The notes: generated by a model not told the origin, from the letters alone. DNA of 64,000 nucleotides from Ipomoea triloba (GCF_003576645.1 NC_044917.1:17623594-17687593); one strand, 5' to 3'; shown: positions 51,707 through 63,916, counted from the first letter of the stretch. Numbers and translations: made by a program.

Positions 51707-51824
51707 TCCAACTATAGCGGGGAGTTATGTCCTCATTAGTTATTACTTTAGTTGGATTGGAACCAAATATTGATTATTTATGCCCAACTAATGGTGGGGA
51801 ATTATATCTTCATTATTTAGTTGG
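51707..51824 (+). repeat. pair of hairpins TCCAACTA/TAGTTGGA
   Basis: 51707-51756 and 51784-51824, stems of 8 bp, both enclosing GGGGA.TTAT.TC.TCATTA. Related to each other, near the 3' end of element F. Confidence 0.7.
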
Positions 51825-52744
51825 TCAAATCAATTCTCAGTACATATATCATTAATTCTGCTGAAGAATATTTTAATCAGTGGGAGTGATCATTTAGAAA
51901 AAAAAGATCATTAAGATGCTCCACTAAAGATTCCACAAGTATCAATCTTGTATTTGTTCGCATAAATTCATAAGTTCAAATTATTGAACATTTGATTATG
52001 CAACATATTTATGACAATGTTGTAACAATATTAAGGAGTTTATTAGAACAAAACATTTAACTTGTGATACACTGTTATTTAAATAAATTCTTGAGCATTT
52101 AATAGTCTTTAGTTTCTTCAAAATTGATCCTGGGCCACTATGGTTTATAAGGCTCAAGACAATTTTGCAAGAAAGTAGGACTCATACTATTCAGTTCATT
52201 ATAAAGTGGACCTCAAAGTTATTTAGGAAGTTATGGTGTATAATTAAAATTCCACATTTATGGACTTAGAATTTTAGTTTATTGTCTAAGTTGTTGGAAT
52301 GCTTCTATGACTAAACTATCTTTTCGCTATTTTGATGAGTGGGAGTGACAGACGTGTCAACTCCAAGCTCTTGGCCGTTAAAGATAGTGCTTAAGTTAAG
52401 TTATAAAACTAGTCATGGAACATAGTTAGCATTATGCTAACATTAAGAGATCTCTACTTAAGACATAGTTAACATTAAGGATCTTAGAGATCATGAAGTG
52501 TACTCTCTTGTACAATTTGGATGGTTTTCTCTTTTAAGTTGCGCATATATTTTATTTTGAAAAACATCCCTTTAAGGTACCAAGAATAAATGTTGGGTTT
52601 GTTCATAAAGGACTTAAATTGGGGAATAAAAATGCATGTAATGCATAGAAGATATTACTCTGTCGAGCAGAGGACATATCGCTATGATTCGTGTGTTTAG
52701 TTCTTTGATGAGAGTTGTGCTAGTACTTGCACCAAGTGGGAGAC

Positions 52745-53141
52745 TATAAGACTTTTCCCAATACAATATATTATATATATTGTGGGCCTTAATAATGTGG
52801 TGCAAGTGGACTAGGCCCATATGTTGGATTGGACATCTAGGTTTAGTCCAATCCACCATATGTCTATATAAGCCTGCATTGATGGGATGCAGGACAGACA
52901 ATATATAGTACCTACAGACATGGTACTCACACTACTCAGAAAACACCAGGACACCATCTAGGGTTTTGAGTTAAGTGTGAGACAAAACAATTAACACCCT
53001 GCACATCAGTTCAAGAAGCAACACAACAAGGCAGACATCAACTATGGCTGGAGATCAATCGACTTATGCTTCCGCTACTACGAGTTAAGTTTCTCGTAGA
53101 TTTATTATGTATATGATTAGACAATATTTTGTGATCTTACA
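52745..53141 (+). repeat. element F 3' LTR
   Basis: 397 bp. The first dinucleotide is TA instead of TG. Preceded by CAAGTGGGAGAC, a short polypurine tract. TATA box at 52862-52873. Confidence 0.9.
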
Positions 53142-53221
53142 AATGCTCATAAATGGGTGTTAAAACTACATAATCTTGTCCTATAATTGACCCTAAACTT
53201 GACTGTTCTTGGCGCTTATCA
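53142..53221 (-). repeat. Athila-type LTR fragment (G), right end
   Basis: Ends GGCGCTTATCA on the plus strand, which is the LTR start TGATAAGCGCC in element orientation, comparable with TGATAAGTGCC of C. Confidence 0.65.
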
Positions 53222-54492
53222 GGCACCCATTGACATGGTGTTAGCCTGCACCAATTCAGTAGGGCGGGGTTTTTTAGCATTGGAACCTGAAAACATGGGG
53301 TGTAAGGATTATCATAATAATCACACTATAAACGGAAGAATCTACCTTCCATAATCTTGGATACCATTTTAGTATGAGCACATTTGAATACGCTATAGTG
53401 CGCAGAAGTTGCCACTGCATTCTTTCACCTAGCGATAGTCACAACCAATAGCCATTTGCATAGAAGGACATGTCACATTACACAATAAAATTATGTAGTC
53501 ATTTAACCACTTATGAACCTAAACAACGAAGCTAAACAAACATAATCTCGGACACCATTTTAAAATTAGAACAGTTGAATACGCTACAGTGTATAGAAGT
53601 TGCCACTGCATTCTTCCACCTAGTGGCAGTTACAACCAACAGCCATTTGCACAGAAGGACAGGTCACATTGCACAGTATATTTGGAAATTGTCACAGTAG
53701 TAGTAGCGTTTGCAGAGATGGTCGTACATGCTTGCACAGTCCTTAGTAGCCAACTAATTTTCATAAGAAAGAATCATGCTATGAGTAATTTAAACCAGAA
53801 AGAACCATTCTATGAGTAATTTTAATCAGAAAGAATAACACATTATACCCCCAACCTTTAACCCCAAACAATTGAATAACGAAACTAGTGAAACATGAAT
53901 AAACTTAATGCGTATTTTTGCTATGGTAAGCCAATATAACCGGAGATGATCCCAGTGACATAGATGCATAAAACAATAAGCTTTTTAAATTACATTGACC
54001 ATTCAAGATGAAATTCAGAAAATAATCATGCTATGAGTAATTTTAATCAGAAAGAATTATGCTATAAGTAATTTTAAGGAATTATGCATCTCTTAGTAGC
54101 CAGAACGACCCACCCCCAACCCATTACATTCGAACAAAACAATAGTGATTAAAAAATAAACTAAACTGTTAAATTTTATCTTTTGCCAACAAAACAAAAC
54201 AATTGTTTTGTTCGAATGCATTGCAATTGTGATTATAAAAATTAAAAAAAAATGTTAAATTTGATCATTTTCAAACAAAACAAAACAATTCGCATTAACT
54301 ATAACAACAACATAAAAACCCAATTGAATTGTGATTATAAAAAATAAATAAATAAATAAATGGTAAAAAAAACTATTATCAACTCTCTATGAATGATAGA
54401 GAGGTCATGGCTATGAATTGAGTAAGAATCAACACAAACCTAAATTAACACAACCCTCACCAAGGATTACCACCCTAATGACACCAGCATAA
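53222..54492. other. non-coding region with two diverged tandem duplications
   Basis: A 150-bp segment at about 53340-53490 recurs at about 53540-53690 (shared GAAGTTGCCACTGCATTCTT). At 54110-54300 a second, AT-rich unit of about 95 bp is repeated and contains the perfect 20-bp palindrome AACAAAACAATTGTTTTGTT (54193-54212). No gene. Confidence 0.6.
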
Positions 54493-54890
54493 CGAAAGTC
54501 TGGAGTTCTGATAGTGAGATTCTCGGAGGCAGAATGGGATAGGATGGTGGAGGCAGAGGAGAAACTCATTCTCATAGGCCGATTTGCGAGAAATAGGCCG
54601 TCTCTAGAGGAAATTCGAAGAGAGATTGGTTCCAGCCTTCGCCTAGGTGGTGCAATCCAGATTGGATCCTTGAATCGGAAAACAATTATGCTGCAATTCA
54701 CATTGGAGGCTGATTGTAAACATGCGTGGCTTCAAGGTCGGGCGATAGTTTGGCTGTCGAGATGGACGCCAGATTGGATCGCCAATCGAGATCCTCCGTT
54801 ATCCCTGGTTGTAAAACCAGAGAGGATGCCGGCGTACTGTTCGACATGTGGTCGCTATGGCCATGTGACGGTGGACAGGGCCATTCCAAT
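54493..54890 (+). pseudogene. LINE ORF1-type DUF4283 fragment with degenerate zinc knuckle
   Basis: Open from 54493 without an upstream ATG (first ATG at 54541), so the front is missing. ARNRPSLEEIRREIGSSLRLGG, IGSLNRKTIMLQF and WLQGRAIVWLSRWTPDW follow the DUF4283 pattern of plant L1-like ORF1 proteins and of some reverse-transcriptase-linked host genes. The knuckle CSTCGRYGHVTVDRA has lost its last Cys. The frame then runs into unrelated sequence at about 54885. A pseudogene remnant. Confidence 0.7.
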
Positions 54891-55027
54891 AAAAATTAGG
54901 GCCATGTCCCATATCTTAATTTGGGTATTTCTTTCAAGTAATTTCTATATATAAATAATAGTTGTTCAAAAAGTTGTATCAAAATATAAATATTGTGAAA
55001 CAATTCTAAACAATACAATATACTCTC

Positions 55028-55070
<43 letters not shown>

Positions 55071-55565
55071 ATATAAAGTACATATAGAATTTTATTTAAA
55101 AAGTGACATGCATCATGCACATTTAGACGCAAAATCATCAATCAAACTTTTGATATCAACTTCTTCCAAAAGCTCATTTTCAATGGAGATTAAAGATAAT
55201 TCATTGAGTCTCTCTTTCAACATACTTGATCGTAAGTAAGATTTCAACAATTTCAACTTTGAAAAACTCCTTTCTGCCAAGGCAATACTAATCGGGATAG
55301 TCAATAATATTCGGTATGCAATATTAGCATTTGGAAAACAACTCATCTGTTTCAAGAAGAATTGAAGATTTAGTTGAGTTGCGGTCTGCAATCTACGAAA
55401 TAACCGAATTCTGAATTGAGAATTGTTGAATTGTCGAATTTCGTCACGATATTGCCGTATTTTATATGGTTGGGAATTGAGAATTTCCTAATTGTCTAAT
55501 TGAGATGTGGGATTATGATTTATGAAGTATAATTGCGAATGGAATTGGCAATCTTTTTTGGATTA

Positions 55566-55620
<55 letters not shown>

Positions 55621-55800
55621 TTTTTAAGCAATTGTCAATTGAGCTCAATTTCATCTTGTCACAAATTTGTCCAATCTTCATGTATTTGGCCTAAATTTTT
55701 GTAAACTATATATACATATAGATATTTTTTTTTAAATATGGGGCCCCCAAAAATTGGGGGTCCTGTGCGGCCGCACATGTTAGACATGCTCAGACGGTGG
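54884..55800 (-). mobile_element. hAT-type transposon remnant
   Basis: Contains the C-terminal hAT dimerisation segment (next entry), (TA)n tracts at 55031-55068 and 55569-55616, and at 55739-55775 the GC-rich inverted repeat GGCCCCCAA/TTGGGGGTCC followed by the palindrome TGTGCGGCCGCACA, a pattern near ends of some plant hAT elements. An AGGGCC at 54885 could be the opposite end. No target duplication found; limits are approximate. Confidence 0.45.
55113..55391 (-). pseudogene. hAT transposase C-terminal dimerisation fragment
   Basis: About 90 codons ending at a stop at 55113. The core reads IPISIALAERSFSKLKLLKSYLRSSMLKERLNEL followed by LSLISIE, the hAT C-terminal family signature of plant ZMYM-like transposases. 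The DDE catalytic part and the zinc finger are absent, so it cannot transpose. Confidence 0.8.
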
Positions 55801-56042
55801 ATTGTAGGTTTGCAGTAGATGATGAGGGGAGGAGAAGGACGGGAGTGGTGGTGGTAGTGGTGATGAGAACTTGTGGACAAATGGTTTTATATATATATAT
55901 ATATTGTTTTCACTACTACGTTTGTAAGTTTCATTTGCTATGTAAGAAATGGAGCACTTTGTGTTTCCGCCTCCTCCGTCCCAGCTAGGGCCTATCATAG
56001 CCCACCCCATCCTCTTTATAAATATAGTATAAGTAAATAATA

Positions 56043-56885
56043 GAGTTAATACCACAAATGGTCCTCTGACTATTGGGCTAGTACTCCTTTTAGTCCTCGA
56101 CTTTCAATTCGATCACAAATAGTCCTCTAACTTTCATTTTTGACCACAAATAGTCCTCTGTTAAAATTTCTATTAAATAGGTGTTAAATCTAGGGGTAAT
56201 ATCGTCAAATTGATTAATATTATTATGATTACTTCTTTTTTAGAATTATATGACAACATATTTAATTTCAAACATTAATAAACATTAAGTTAATAAATAT
56301 AAAAACAAAATGGACGTGACAAATTACATAAATGAACAAATTAAATAAAAATCTATGATTAATGTTCGCAATTTGTACTTGATTAACTATATTAATTCAA
56401 CGGTGACAGCCTTCCGTTATGTCCCAAACAAAATGTTTGATCGACTAATGCAAAGTGAAAACTATTAATCGGCCATGTATGAACATCCATGAAAATGAAG
56501 GAAGCAAGGTTTTTTTAAAAAAACTTCTTCCATTTTAATCTGTTGGTTAAATTAAAGCAGATAGCTCTAATATTAAATCTTCATTTTGTACGCATAATTA
56601 CGAAAATAAGGTGTATTGTCTTTTTATTTAGGAGTATTTATATTTGTTAATTGTTTCAATTATGCTTGTTAGTGAAAAATTATAAAAATTTTTATTTTAT
56701 GACCATTATATATATCAATTTGACGATAATATCCGTAGATTTAACACATATTTAACAGAAATTTTAACAGAGGACTATTTGTGGTCAAAAATGAAAATCA
56801 GAGGATCATTTGTGGTCGAATAGAAAGTCGAGGACTAAAAGGAGTACTACCCCAATAGTCAGAGGACCATTTGTGGTATTAACTC
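56043..56885. mobile_element. Mutator-type MITE 1, 843 bp
   Basis: Terminal inverted repeats of about 170 bp (GAGTTAATACCACAAATGG...), roughly 90% identical. Perfect 9-bp target duplication TAAATAATA (56034-56042, 56886-56894). No coding sequence. The 9-bp duplication fits Mutator-like elements. Confidence 0.85.
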
Positions 56886-56977
56886 TAAATAATATATAGG
56901 TTGCTTAGATGAAGATGATGAGATAGGCTTAGTTGGTAGATGATGTATCATTTATTTAAGAGGTTATGGGATTAAAC

Positions 56978-57530
56978 GAGTAAATACCAGTGGAGGTCCT
57001 CCGACTTTGATGGCACCGCCACTTTTAGTCCCCAACTTTTAAATTAACCACTTTTAGTCCTCCGACTTTGATGGCACTACCACTTTTAGTACTCAACTTT
57101 TAAATCAACCACTTTTAGTCCTCTTACTTTTTGTTTCTAGTCACCTATGATCCTTCATTTACAATTGGACATCTAATGTCATTTTCTAAAGGGCAATTCA
57201 ATCATTTGGTCCAAATTTTAGTGTTAACAAAGGAGAGTGGAGAATAGGGTTTCTTCAATTATTCTGATGAGGAAACATAATACTTAATACATTAATTATG
57301 AAATGACTGAACTGCCCTTGAAAAAATGACATTAGATGTCCAATTGTAAAGGAAGGACAGTAGGTGGCTAGACACAAAAAGTAAGAGGACTAAAAGTGGT
57401 TGATTTAAAAGTTGAGGACTAAAAGTGGCGGTGCCATCGAAGTCGGAGGACTAAAAGTGGTTGATTTAAAAGTTGAGGACTAAAAGTGGTGGTGCCATCA
57501 AAGTCGGGGGGCCTCCACTGGTATTTACTC
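56978..57530. mobile_element. Mutator-type MITE 2, 553 bp
   Basis: Terminal inverted repeats of about 230 bp starting GAGTAAATACC, with 9-bp target duplication GGATTAAAC (56969-56977, 57531-57539). Each arm holds an internal duplication of about 68 bp (CGACTTTGATGGCAC...CCACTTTTAGTCC). Its first bases resemble MITE 1 (GAG.TAATACC). Confidence 0.88.
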
Positions 57531-57539
57531 GGATTAAAC

Positions 57540-60309
57540 CCTCTTGGTTACAGTTTTTATTCAATAATTCCCCTTACATTCTAGTGATGAAATCAATCTT
57601 GAGTTGTGAAATTTATTTATAATTTTAATTGTGTAATGAGATGAATTGTAAAGTTTTTTTTTTTAACTTGATTAATTAATTTATATGAAATAAAAAAAAA
57701 TTTACAAGATAATTTACTTTTTATGAATTATCCATTCAATAATGTAATCCAAAATTTTTTATTATGTTTCAACGTACTTAAATTATTCTAGAAAAACTTG
57801 AATTTAATCCAACTAAAAAATTATATATTTATAAACATCATGTCAGTATAGAATATGTGTGATTTATAATTTGCTTTCTATTCAAATTATTTTATTCAAT
57901 TAATTATGTCTCATATTTTGTTATGTATATTTTATCGCATTTTGAAGTATTTATATTTCTCATCCCAATCAAAAAGAGTTGTAGTTTCTCCCCTATTTGT
58001 AAGCTTTATTTTATAAATTTTTATTAATAATTAATTTATTATTTACTATGATAACAATATTATTATTTGAATGCTTATTTGACTTTAAATTCTTTAATTT
58101 ATTCATTTTTATAAACTATAATTATTTATTTATGAATGGACTAATACGGTTATTGATTATTTTGATTTTTTTTTCAAGTTAATTATTGTGTATCTAAAAA
58201 TGTTAAAAATTTTGTAAATTTTATTTCAAGTTATTTGACATTTAATTTTTTTTTTAAATAAATTTTCCACTTCATATCATCATCAAAAAGTTTTACATGG
58301 GATCCAAAAGTGATCACCAAGACATAAGAAGTCGTTCGGCTTTACACACATTTCTTAATCAACTAAACAACATACACATTACTTCAAAATATCAAAACCG
58401 CATGAGCTCTCACAACCCAACCATCTTCCTTGTGTTATCTCCTTTCCACACTATGCATGCAACCAATCCATCAAGCTAGCTCAATCTTATCATACACCAA
58501 ATCAGTCACAAAGTCTCCTCACCACTCTCAATAGGACCACTCTTATCCCCTTTAGAAATGCTTCATCATGATCCATGCCCTGTACATCATATTGGGACCG
58601 ATGCCCTTAAGGTGCTCCATGGTTATTACCCTTAATGGACCAGCTAACCCCACCTTGCACAGAGCTCTGTGTTTTACCCAGAGGCATTATACATGCTAGC
58701 CATTAAGCAATAATTCCCAAGCTAATCTACTCAAAGCCACCCTAAGAGATGACAGAAACACCCCCTATACAGATTTCTGCATGGTTATCAAAGGGTGCTT
58801 TTTGTTGTGTACCTCAAAGCAATGGTCTAAGCAGCAAAGCCATACCACCCTTAGAGGAAGAGAAGAACCACTCTCTGCAGAGCTCTGCAGTTTTACAAAA
58901 CAGCTCCCTTAACCTCCCCTCTAAGCAATGGCAAAGGCTAAACAAGTTTCATACTTCATCTATTCTTCTTTTTGTTTCTGTTTGTTGCTTTTCTTCCCCC
59001 CCCCCTTTTTTCAAACATATTCCAGTATCCATGCTTTTGGAGCCTCAACAAGCACTCCCAATTCTGTGTACAAGCTGTGCTGGATCAAGAAGAGCATAAC
59101 AACCCAACCCCCTCTAATCTACCCCAGGTCATTTGTGACTTCCCTTGCTGCAGATAAGACAAGCTCACTTCCTACAAAGGTTAGATCCACAATGTACCAA
59201 AGAAAGATTACAAGGAAAGATACATGTGCTGCTATAACCCTACTGTTCTGATCCCATCAGCATTGTTCAGCTACAGTTACTGTTCTGAGCTGTTTCCAGC
59301 CCAACTATTTTGATCCAGCCAGCTTCAAATTTATTCTTCAACCCCTCATGTAGCAACTAACATTCTTCAGCTGCTTTTAAACTTTTCTTTTCCTCTATTG
59401 TTGTTGCTGATACAAGTTCTGCTTCATAATATATTGACATCCAGCAGCTGCGCTCACCAGCTGTTTCTTCCTCTTCCTCCAGGATCCCATGTTCTACAAT
59501 CTTCTAACAATAGTGTGAAATCACAACCAGGTATGGTTGTGAAGTGTGGATAACCTTCTAGTCCCAACAGCAGCACAAAATTCTTGGGCAATGCCCTAAC
59601 TCTCTTAAAAACAATGTTTTGGTTCATACATTTTTCTAACAAGCATTGAACGTTGTATTTTTAGTGGTTTGATTAGTGAGTGTCGTCCTCTAGGAATGGT
59701 TAAATTGGATTTTAAGTAATGAGGGGTTAAGCACGGGTTCATAGAGTGTTTGAAAGGTAACCTAAAGATATTTGAGTAGTTCATGTTTAAGAAATCAATA
59801 ATGAAAACAAGTAATTGAATTAAAAGAACAATAGATGAAATAGAGATTTGAACCGAACATCCTTGAATAAAATCTCATTTGTGTCTTTAGTTTAAGTTAT
59901 GCAAGTCTAGATGATGAACTTGGGGAAATGGTTTAAGTGCCAATATCACTCTCGTGATCACTTGGACTATTAACTAATCCTAAGTCCCATTCTCATGGCA
60001 AGTTGGCTAGAAGAGGCAATTTAACAAACACTTTGTGTGCCTATTTCCTTCAAACTCCCTTTTCTCAAAGGTGAGTAAGAAATATGGGAGGTATGGCTAT
60101 GGTGTAGCCCTATTCTCATAGGTGGAACACCAATTCCAAATATCTCTTGCATAATTTGGCCATAATTATGAAGAGTCAATTCAATTCTACGCAATTCATA
60201 ACCAAGTTCAACATTAACACAATATAGAACCTAATTTACGCAATTTAATTCATATTGGGATTCATACATCAAGGAAGTTCAATTCAAATCCTAAAAATGT
60301 TTAACTACT
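57540..60309. other. intergenic region without recognised gene
   Basis: 57540-58250 is AT-rich with nothing recognisable. 58600-58960 holds a weak duplication with two related palindromes, CACAGAGCTCTGTG (58658) and CTGCAGAGCTCTGCAG (58875). 59650-60309 resembles, loosely, the LTR end region of Athila-type elements (GTGTCGTCCTCT, TCACTTGGACT). ORFs of 60-116 codons here overlap each other in several frames and show no domain. Confidence 0.4.
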
Positions 60310-62513
60310 TGTTAGGAATAAAATGTAATAGTTTTGATGATACAAATTGTAATTTTTATTAGTCCCCTTATTTTATTTTGAGTCTAGTGTACAATCTCCA
60401 AAGGTCCAAGTCTAAAGTCAAGTCATACGAAATTGAGGAGAATTAGACTTAGTCAGCATATCGTTAGTTATTAATTATATGCTGTAAAAGTCATCAAAAG
60501 ATGAAATGGAAGAATGGACAAGAAGTGCATAGCACAAGCTAAAGGTCTCTAGTTCAAAACCCAGGATTAACATGTTATTTGGAGGACATGAGGATGACTC
60601 AACTGTGGAAGGAGGATAACTTTCAGGATGACAGGATGACAAATTGAATAGTGAAGCTGTGGAAGGCCACCAGAAGGTCTAGTGTTCGAATCCTAATGTA
60701 AGGAATTTATTTTAAGCGGAGGAGGATGACCAGCTCTGTTACATGCTAGAATACACGTCCCTGGGAGCAAAATTAGCGAAAAAAGCATAAGAAAATTCCT
60801 AAGTGAAAATTTAGTTTTTGGTAATAAAAATTCTATCCAAAAGTAAATTTTTGGACTGAGATTGGAGCCAAAATTAAATTTAACTTTGGGATAATAATTC
60901 GGAAATCCAAAATTAATTTTTTGGAGGCATATTTCGAATTAATCTGATGAAGACCAACTTGGAGGTGTCGGTGAATTTTTCGGTGATATAATTTATGCTC
61001 AAGCAAGAGTCACCGGAGAAAATATTTTGGAGAGATCAACTTGACAATCAAAAGAAGATATTGCAAAGTCAAGGATTCACACTTGAAAAGTCAAAATTGG
61101 AGGCCATCTTAATAAGGAAATTCAATTCAAGATCTGAACAGTGCAATTGCGCGAATGGGCTTCTTACAAGAGGAGTAATGACATAGGCCAAATTTCAAAT
61201 TCATCTAACAAAGGCCATGGAGAGCTTCAGAACAAGTTGGCAAATTGTTTCAAGATTCAAAATGGACGATCAAGATTTAAAGATCTACAACGGGTAGATA
61301 GCTTCTTCAAGCTATAAATACCCATGCAAGACTTGAAGACAAGCACCTCTCTCACCTCTCTTAATCACTCATCTGCTTACGTATCTGAGATATCATTTGA
61401 AAGAAGAAAAATTGAGTGAGTGCTAAAAGTGAGCTATTATTTCGAAAAAGAGAGAAGAAAAATTGAAGAGTGCAAGTATTCAGCTGAATAGAAAAATTCA
61501 AGTCTGAGAGAGAAGAAGAAAAATACGTCTTTGTAAAATCATATCTACTATGAGTAGAGGAAAGGAGAGTAACAGATGCGGCTTGTGAAATCCGAGTTGA
61601 GTGCGAGGTACTCGGGAGGAGCGTAGCTTTGTGCGAGACGCTCGGGAGCGTAGCTAGGTGCGAGACGTTCGGGAGAAAAACTCGGGAGTATAGCATTGTG
61701 CGAGATACTTGGAGGAGTGCGGCTTTGTGCAGAACACTCATGAAGACTAAGTGTAGCTGGGTACAAAACACTTGGTTGAGGAGCGTAGCTGGGTGCAAGG
61801 CGCTCGTGAACGTAGCTGGGTGCAAGACGTTCGAGTTTGAGTGTTGCTGTAGGCAAAGAGCATTCGGAGTAGCAGATGCTAAAAGGGTACTGATCCACTA
61901 TTTGTATCTGGTTGATTGAAGATAGTGGAAATCTTCCTTGGAGTGAAAGAAAGAAGTGGAGTAGGAGAATTACACCATCTCCGAACCACTATAAATCTCT
62001 CTGTCTCTTTACTTTGCTTGCACCATATTTATTCTTGCATGCATATCCCGTACTAACCCACTAACTGATATATTCATCTGGGTCTTGCAAAGTCATACGT
62101 GTGCATGCATTGCATATTTTATTACAAGTCTTCATATTCAAAGTGCATGTACTGAGTATTTCAATTTCCTAGAGCTTATTTACTATTCATGCACTATTCA
62201 CAATCTATTCCTTACTATTCACTTACTATTCACATTTATTTGTAAGGGATTCCTCCTGATTCATACAAACCCATTTACTATTCATTCTTTATTTATCATC
62301 TGGGTTTGCTTTTGCATACGATATATCTCTTCATATCTGATCAAGTTATTTATAGCACTTTACGTACTGATATTCCGCTGCGAACTCTAAGTTGTTTATT
62401 TGCTTTATGCTTGCTACCTACAGTTGAAATTACCAAAGTGTTATAATTTTTGAAATTGTTGAAAAGTCTATTCACCCCCCCTCTAGGCTTTTCCCACCCT
62501 ATCGGGACCAACA
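60310..62513 (+). repeat. copia 5' LTR, 2204 bp
   Basis: TGTTAGGAATAAAATG...TATCGGGACCAACA, related to D. TATA-like box GCTATAAATACCC at 61311-61323, hairpin array at 61619-61865. Confidence 0.88.
61619..61865 (+). repeat. array of eight hairpins with conserved loop and covarying stems
   Basis: Arms in order: GAGCG/CGCTC (61619), GAGCG/CGTTC (61646), GAGTAT/ATACTT (61686), GAGTG/CACTC (61715), ACTAAGTG/CACTTGGT (61746), GAGCG/CGCTC (61781), GAACG/CGTTC (61808), GAGTG/CATTC (61839). Loops resemble TAGCTGGGTGCAAGA. All pairs are Watson-Crick apart from single G-U pairs in four units. Confidence 0.85.
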
Positions 62514-62515
62514 AG

Positions 62516-62527
62516 TGGTATCAGAGC
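62516..62527 (+). other. primer-binding site (tRNA-iMet)
   Basis: TGGTATCAGAGC two bases after the LTR end. Confidence 0.9.
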
Positions 62528-62580
62528 GGTTGTCTATTTGAGTCAAAATTTGACTGCTAGACAGATCTCAAATCTTCAAG

Positions 62581-62656
62581 ATGAAGAGAGACTTAGCTCA
62601 GAACTTATTATTCTCACTTGATAAATTTGATGATTGGAAAATTCGTATGCAGGTCC
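62581..62656 (+). pseudogene. copia gag start, truncated
   Basis: MKRDLAQNLLFSLDKFDDWKIRM is the N-terminus of a UBN2-type gag (compare LFDLSRFDDWKTRM at 1900). The frame enters a foreign LTR at 62657. Confidence 0.75.
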
Positions 62657-63916
62657 TGTTGGTCCTGGTGGTAGCGATATGAGTCTAGAAGGGGGGGTTG
62701 AATAGACTCACAAGAGGTTTTTGAAAAACTTTTTGACTAAAGAGATAAACGCAGCGGAAAGAGTATATCAAGTTTTATCTTCACTTTGCACTTAGGATAT
62801 ACTTTGAAGATATTAGTTTTGCGATGATATATGCAATGCAATGCGTAAAATAAATTGAGAAAGAGAGAGGGAGGGTTTTTATAGTGGTTCGGCTGCTAAA
62901 TAAGCCTACTCCACTCTTCTTCACAACACGTGAAGGTTTGCACTATAATCTCCTTTATAGTACAATCTTCGTTACAACAAGCTCCTTTGATCACTAAGCC
63001 CGGCAGCCTTGTTGTTGTAGGTTTTTCAACTTCTTCCAAGTTTACTCCGCCTCTTTCTACTTCACTTGTAGAGATGGTTGAAAGATTGTGATGATTCTCC
63101 AACTTGAAATTCTTGTGCTTTGCTTCCTTGATCAACTTCTTAATCACACAAGAACTTCTAATGAGATCTGAATATCACTTGTAAGCTTTTTGAATATCAC
63201 ACTGAAAATTTTTCACTTGAATGACAAAATTTCGCGTATTTCAACCTTGTCAAAGTGAGATGGGCAAGGGTATTTATAGGTGGAATTTCAGATCCGTTGG
63301 AGGGAAAAATGAAATTCAAAACCTATTGTCTAGTGTGTAATATCCAATGGGTAGTGTTCTCTTCTTTTTCAGAATGTCAGTACTTTCTAGCCGTTTGTCC
63401 ACTTTTGTGCAAAGACAATTTGTCTTTTGTCCCTCAAAAAGGTGACAATCATTAAATGCTCCTTGGGATCGTTGCATAGGACCCAAAATGACATTCAGTT
63501 ATACCCATTATCAAGGCAGTAGAAAAGACAACTTATCAGAGAATGTCTTTGCCTTGATTGTGAGAGAATGATTGACCTTATCATTTCTCTTAATCTCCTC
63601 GAGTCAATCACACTTTTGATTGCTCGGTCATAAAAGCTTGGCCCTTCCGTGTTTCGACCTAAGTTCCCAATCTTCGGTTCTCCAAGTCTTCGTTCCTTCG
63701 CATCTTCAACTCTTCGGATAGATTACTCTTCGGTTTAAGTCTACATGTCTTCGGTATATAAGACTCAGATCCTTAGTGATCGGAAAATACTAAGGATTCG
63801 GTTACCCTATAAGACTAAGATGTAAAGCATGTTCTATACTAAAGACTTGCACAAAAGTTAGGGGTCTCCTCGTATAGTTTGGTATCATCAAAATCAACAA
63901 CTCCGGGTTCCTAACA
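62657..63916 (-). repeat. copia 3' LTR, 1260 bp, of an element extending right
   Basis: TGTTAGGAACCCGG (63916) to GGACCAACA-type end (62657) on the minus strand. A PPT lies at 63917-63929, so this is a 3' LTR and the body lies to the right. Left flank GGTCC (62652-62656) is the candidate target duplication. TATA-like CTATAAATACCC at 63270-63281. The U3 region has a cluster of CTTCGG motifs (63671-63752). Confidence 0.85.

Larger units (their letters stand above)
46533..53141 (+). mobile_element. element F: coding-poor LTR retroelement rich in RNA hairpins
   Basis: Two 397-bp LTRs (46533-46929, 52745-53141), ends TGTAAGACTT and GATCTTACA, target duplication AATGC on both sides (46528-46532, 53142-53146). 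After the 5' LTR comes TTTGGTATCAAGAGCC, an imperfect iMet primer site. The 5.8-kb interior has no gag or pol motif; the longest frames are about 100 codons. It is AT-rich apart from a GC-rich island at 47170-47730. A LARD-type non-autonomous element is the best label. Confidence 0.85.
60310..62656 (+). mobile_element. copia element, 5' LTR, primer site and first 25 codons of gag
   Basis: LTR 60310-62513, PBS at 62516, gag start at 62581, cut at 62656 by the insertion of another copia LTR. The rest would lie beyond the window. The left flank CTACT (60305-60309) is the candidate target duplication. Confidence 0.85.

Noticed and set aside
54493..54890. Host gene with DUF4283
   Set aside because: No start codon, degenerate zinc knuckle and an abrupt end fit a LINE ORF1 remnant better.
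58749..59251. Small secreted-type protein genes (116 and 107 codons)
   Set aside because: Frames overlap one another, start in arbitrary places and show no domain or homologous copy in the window.
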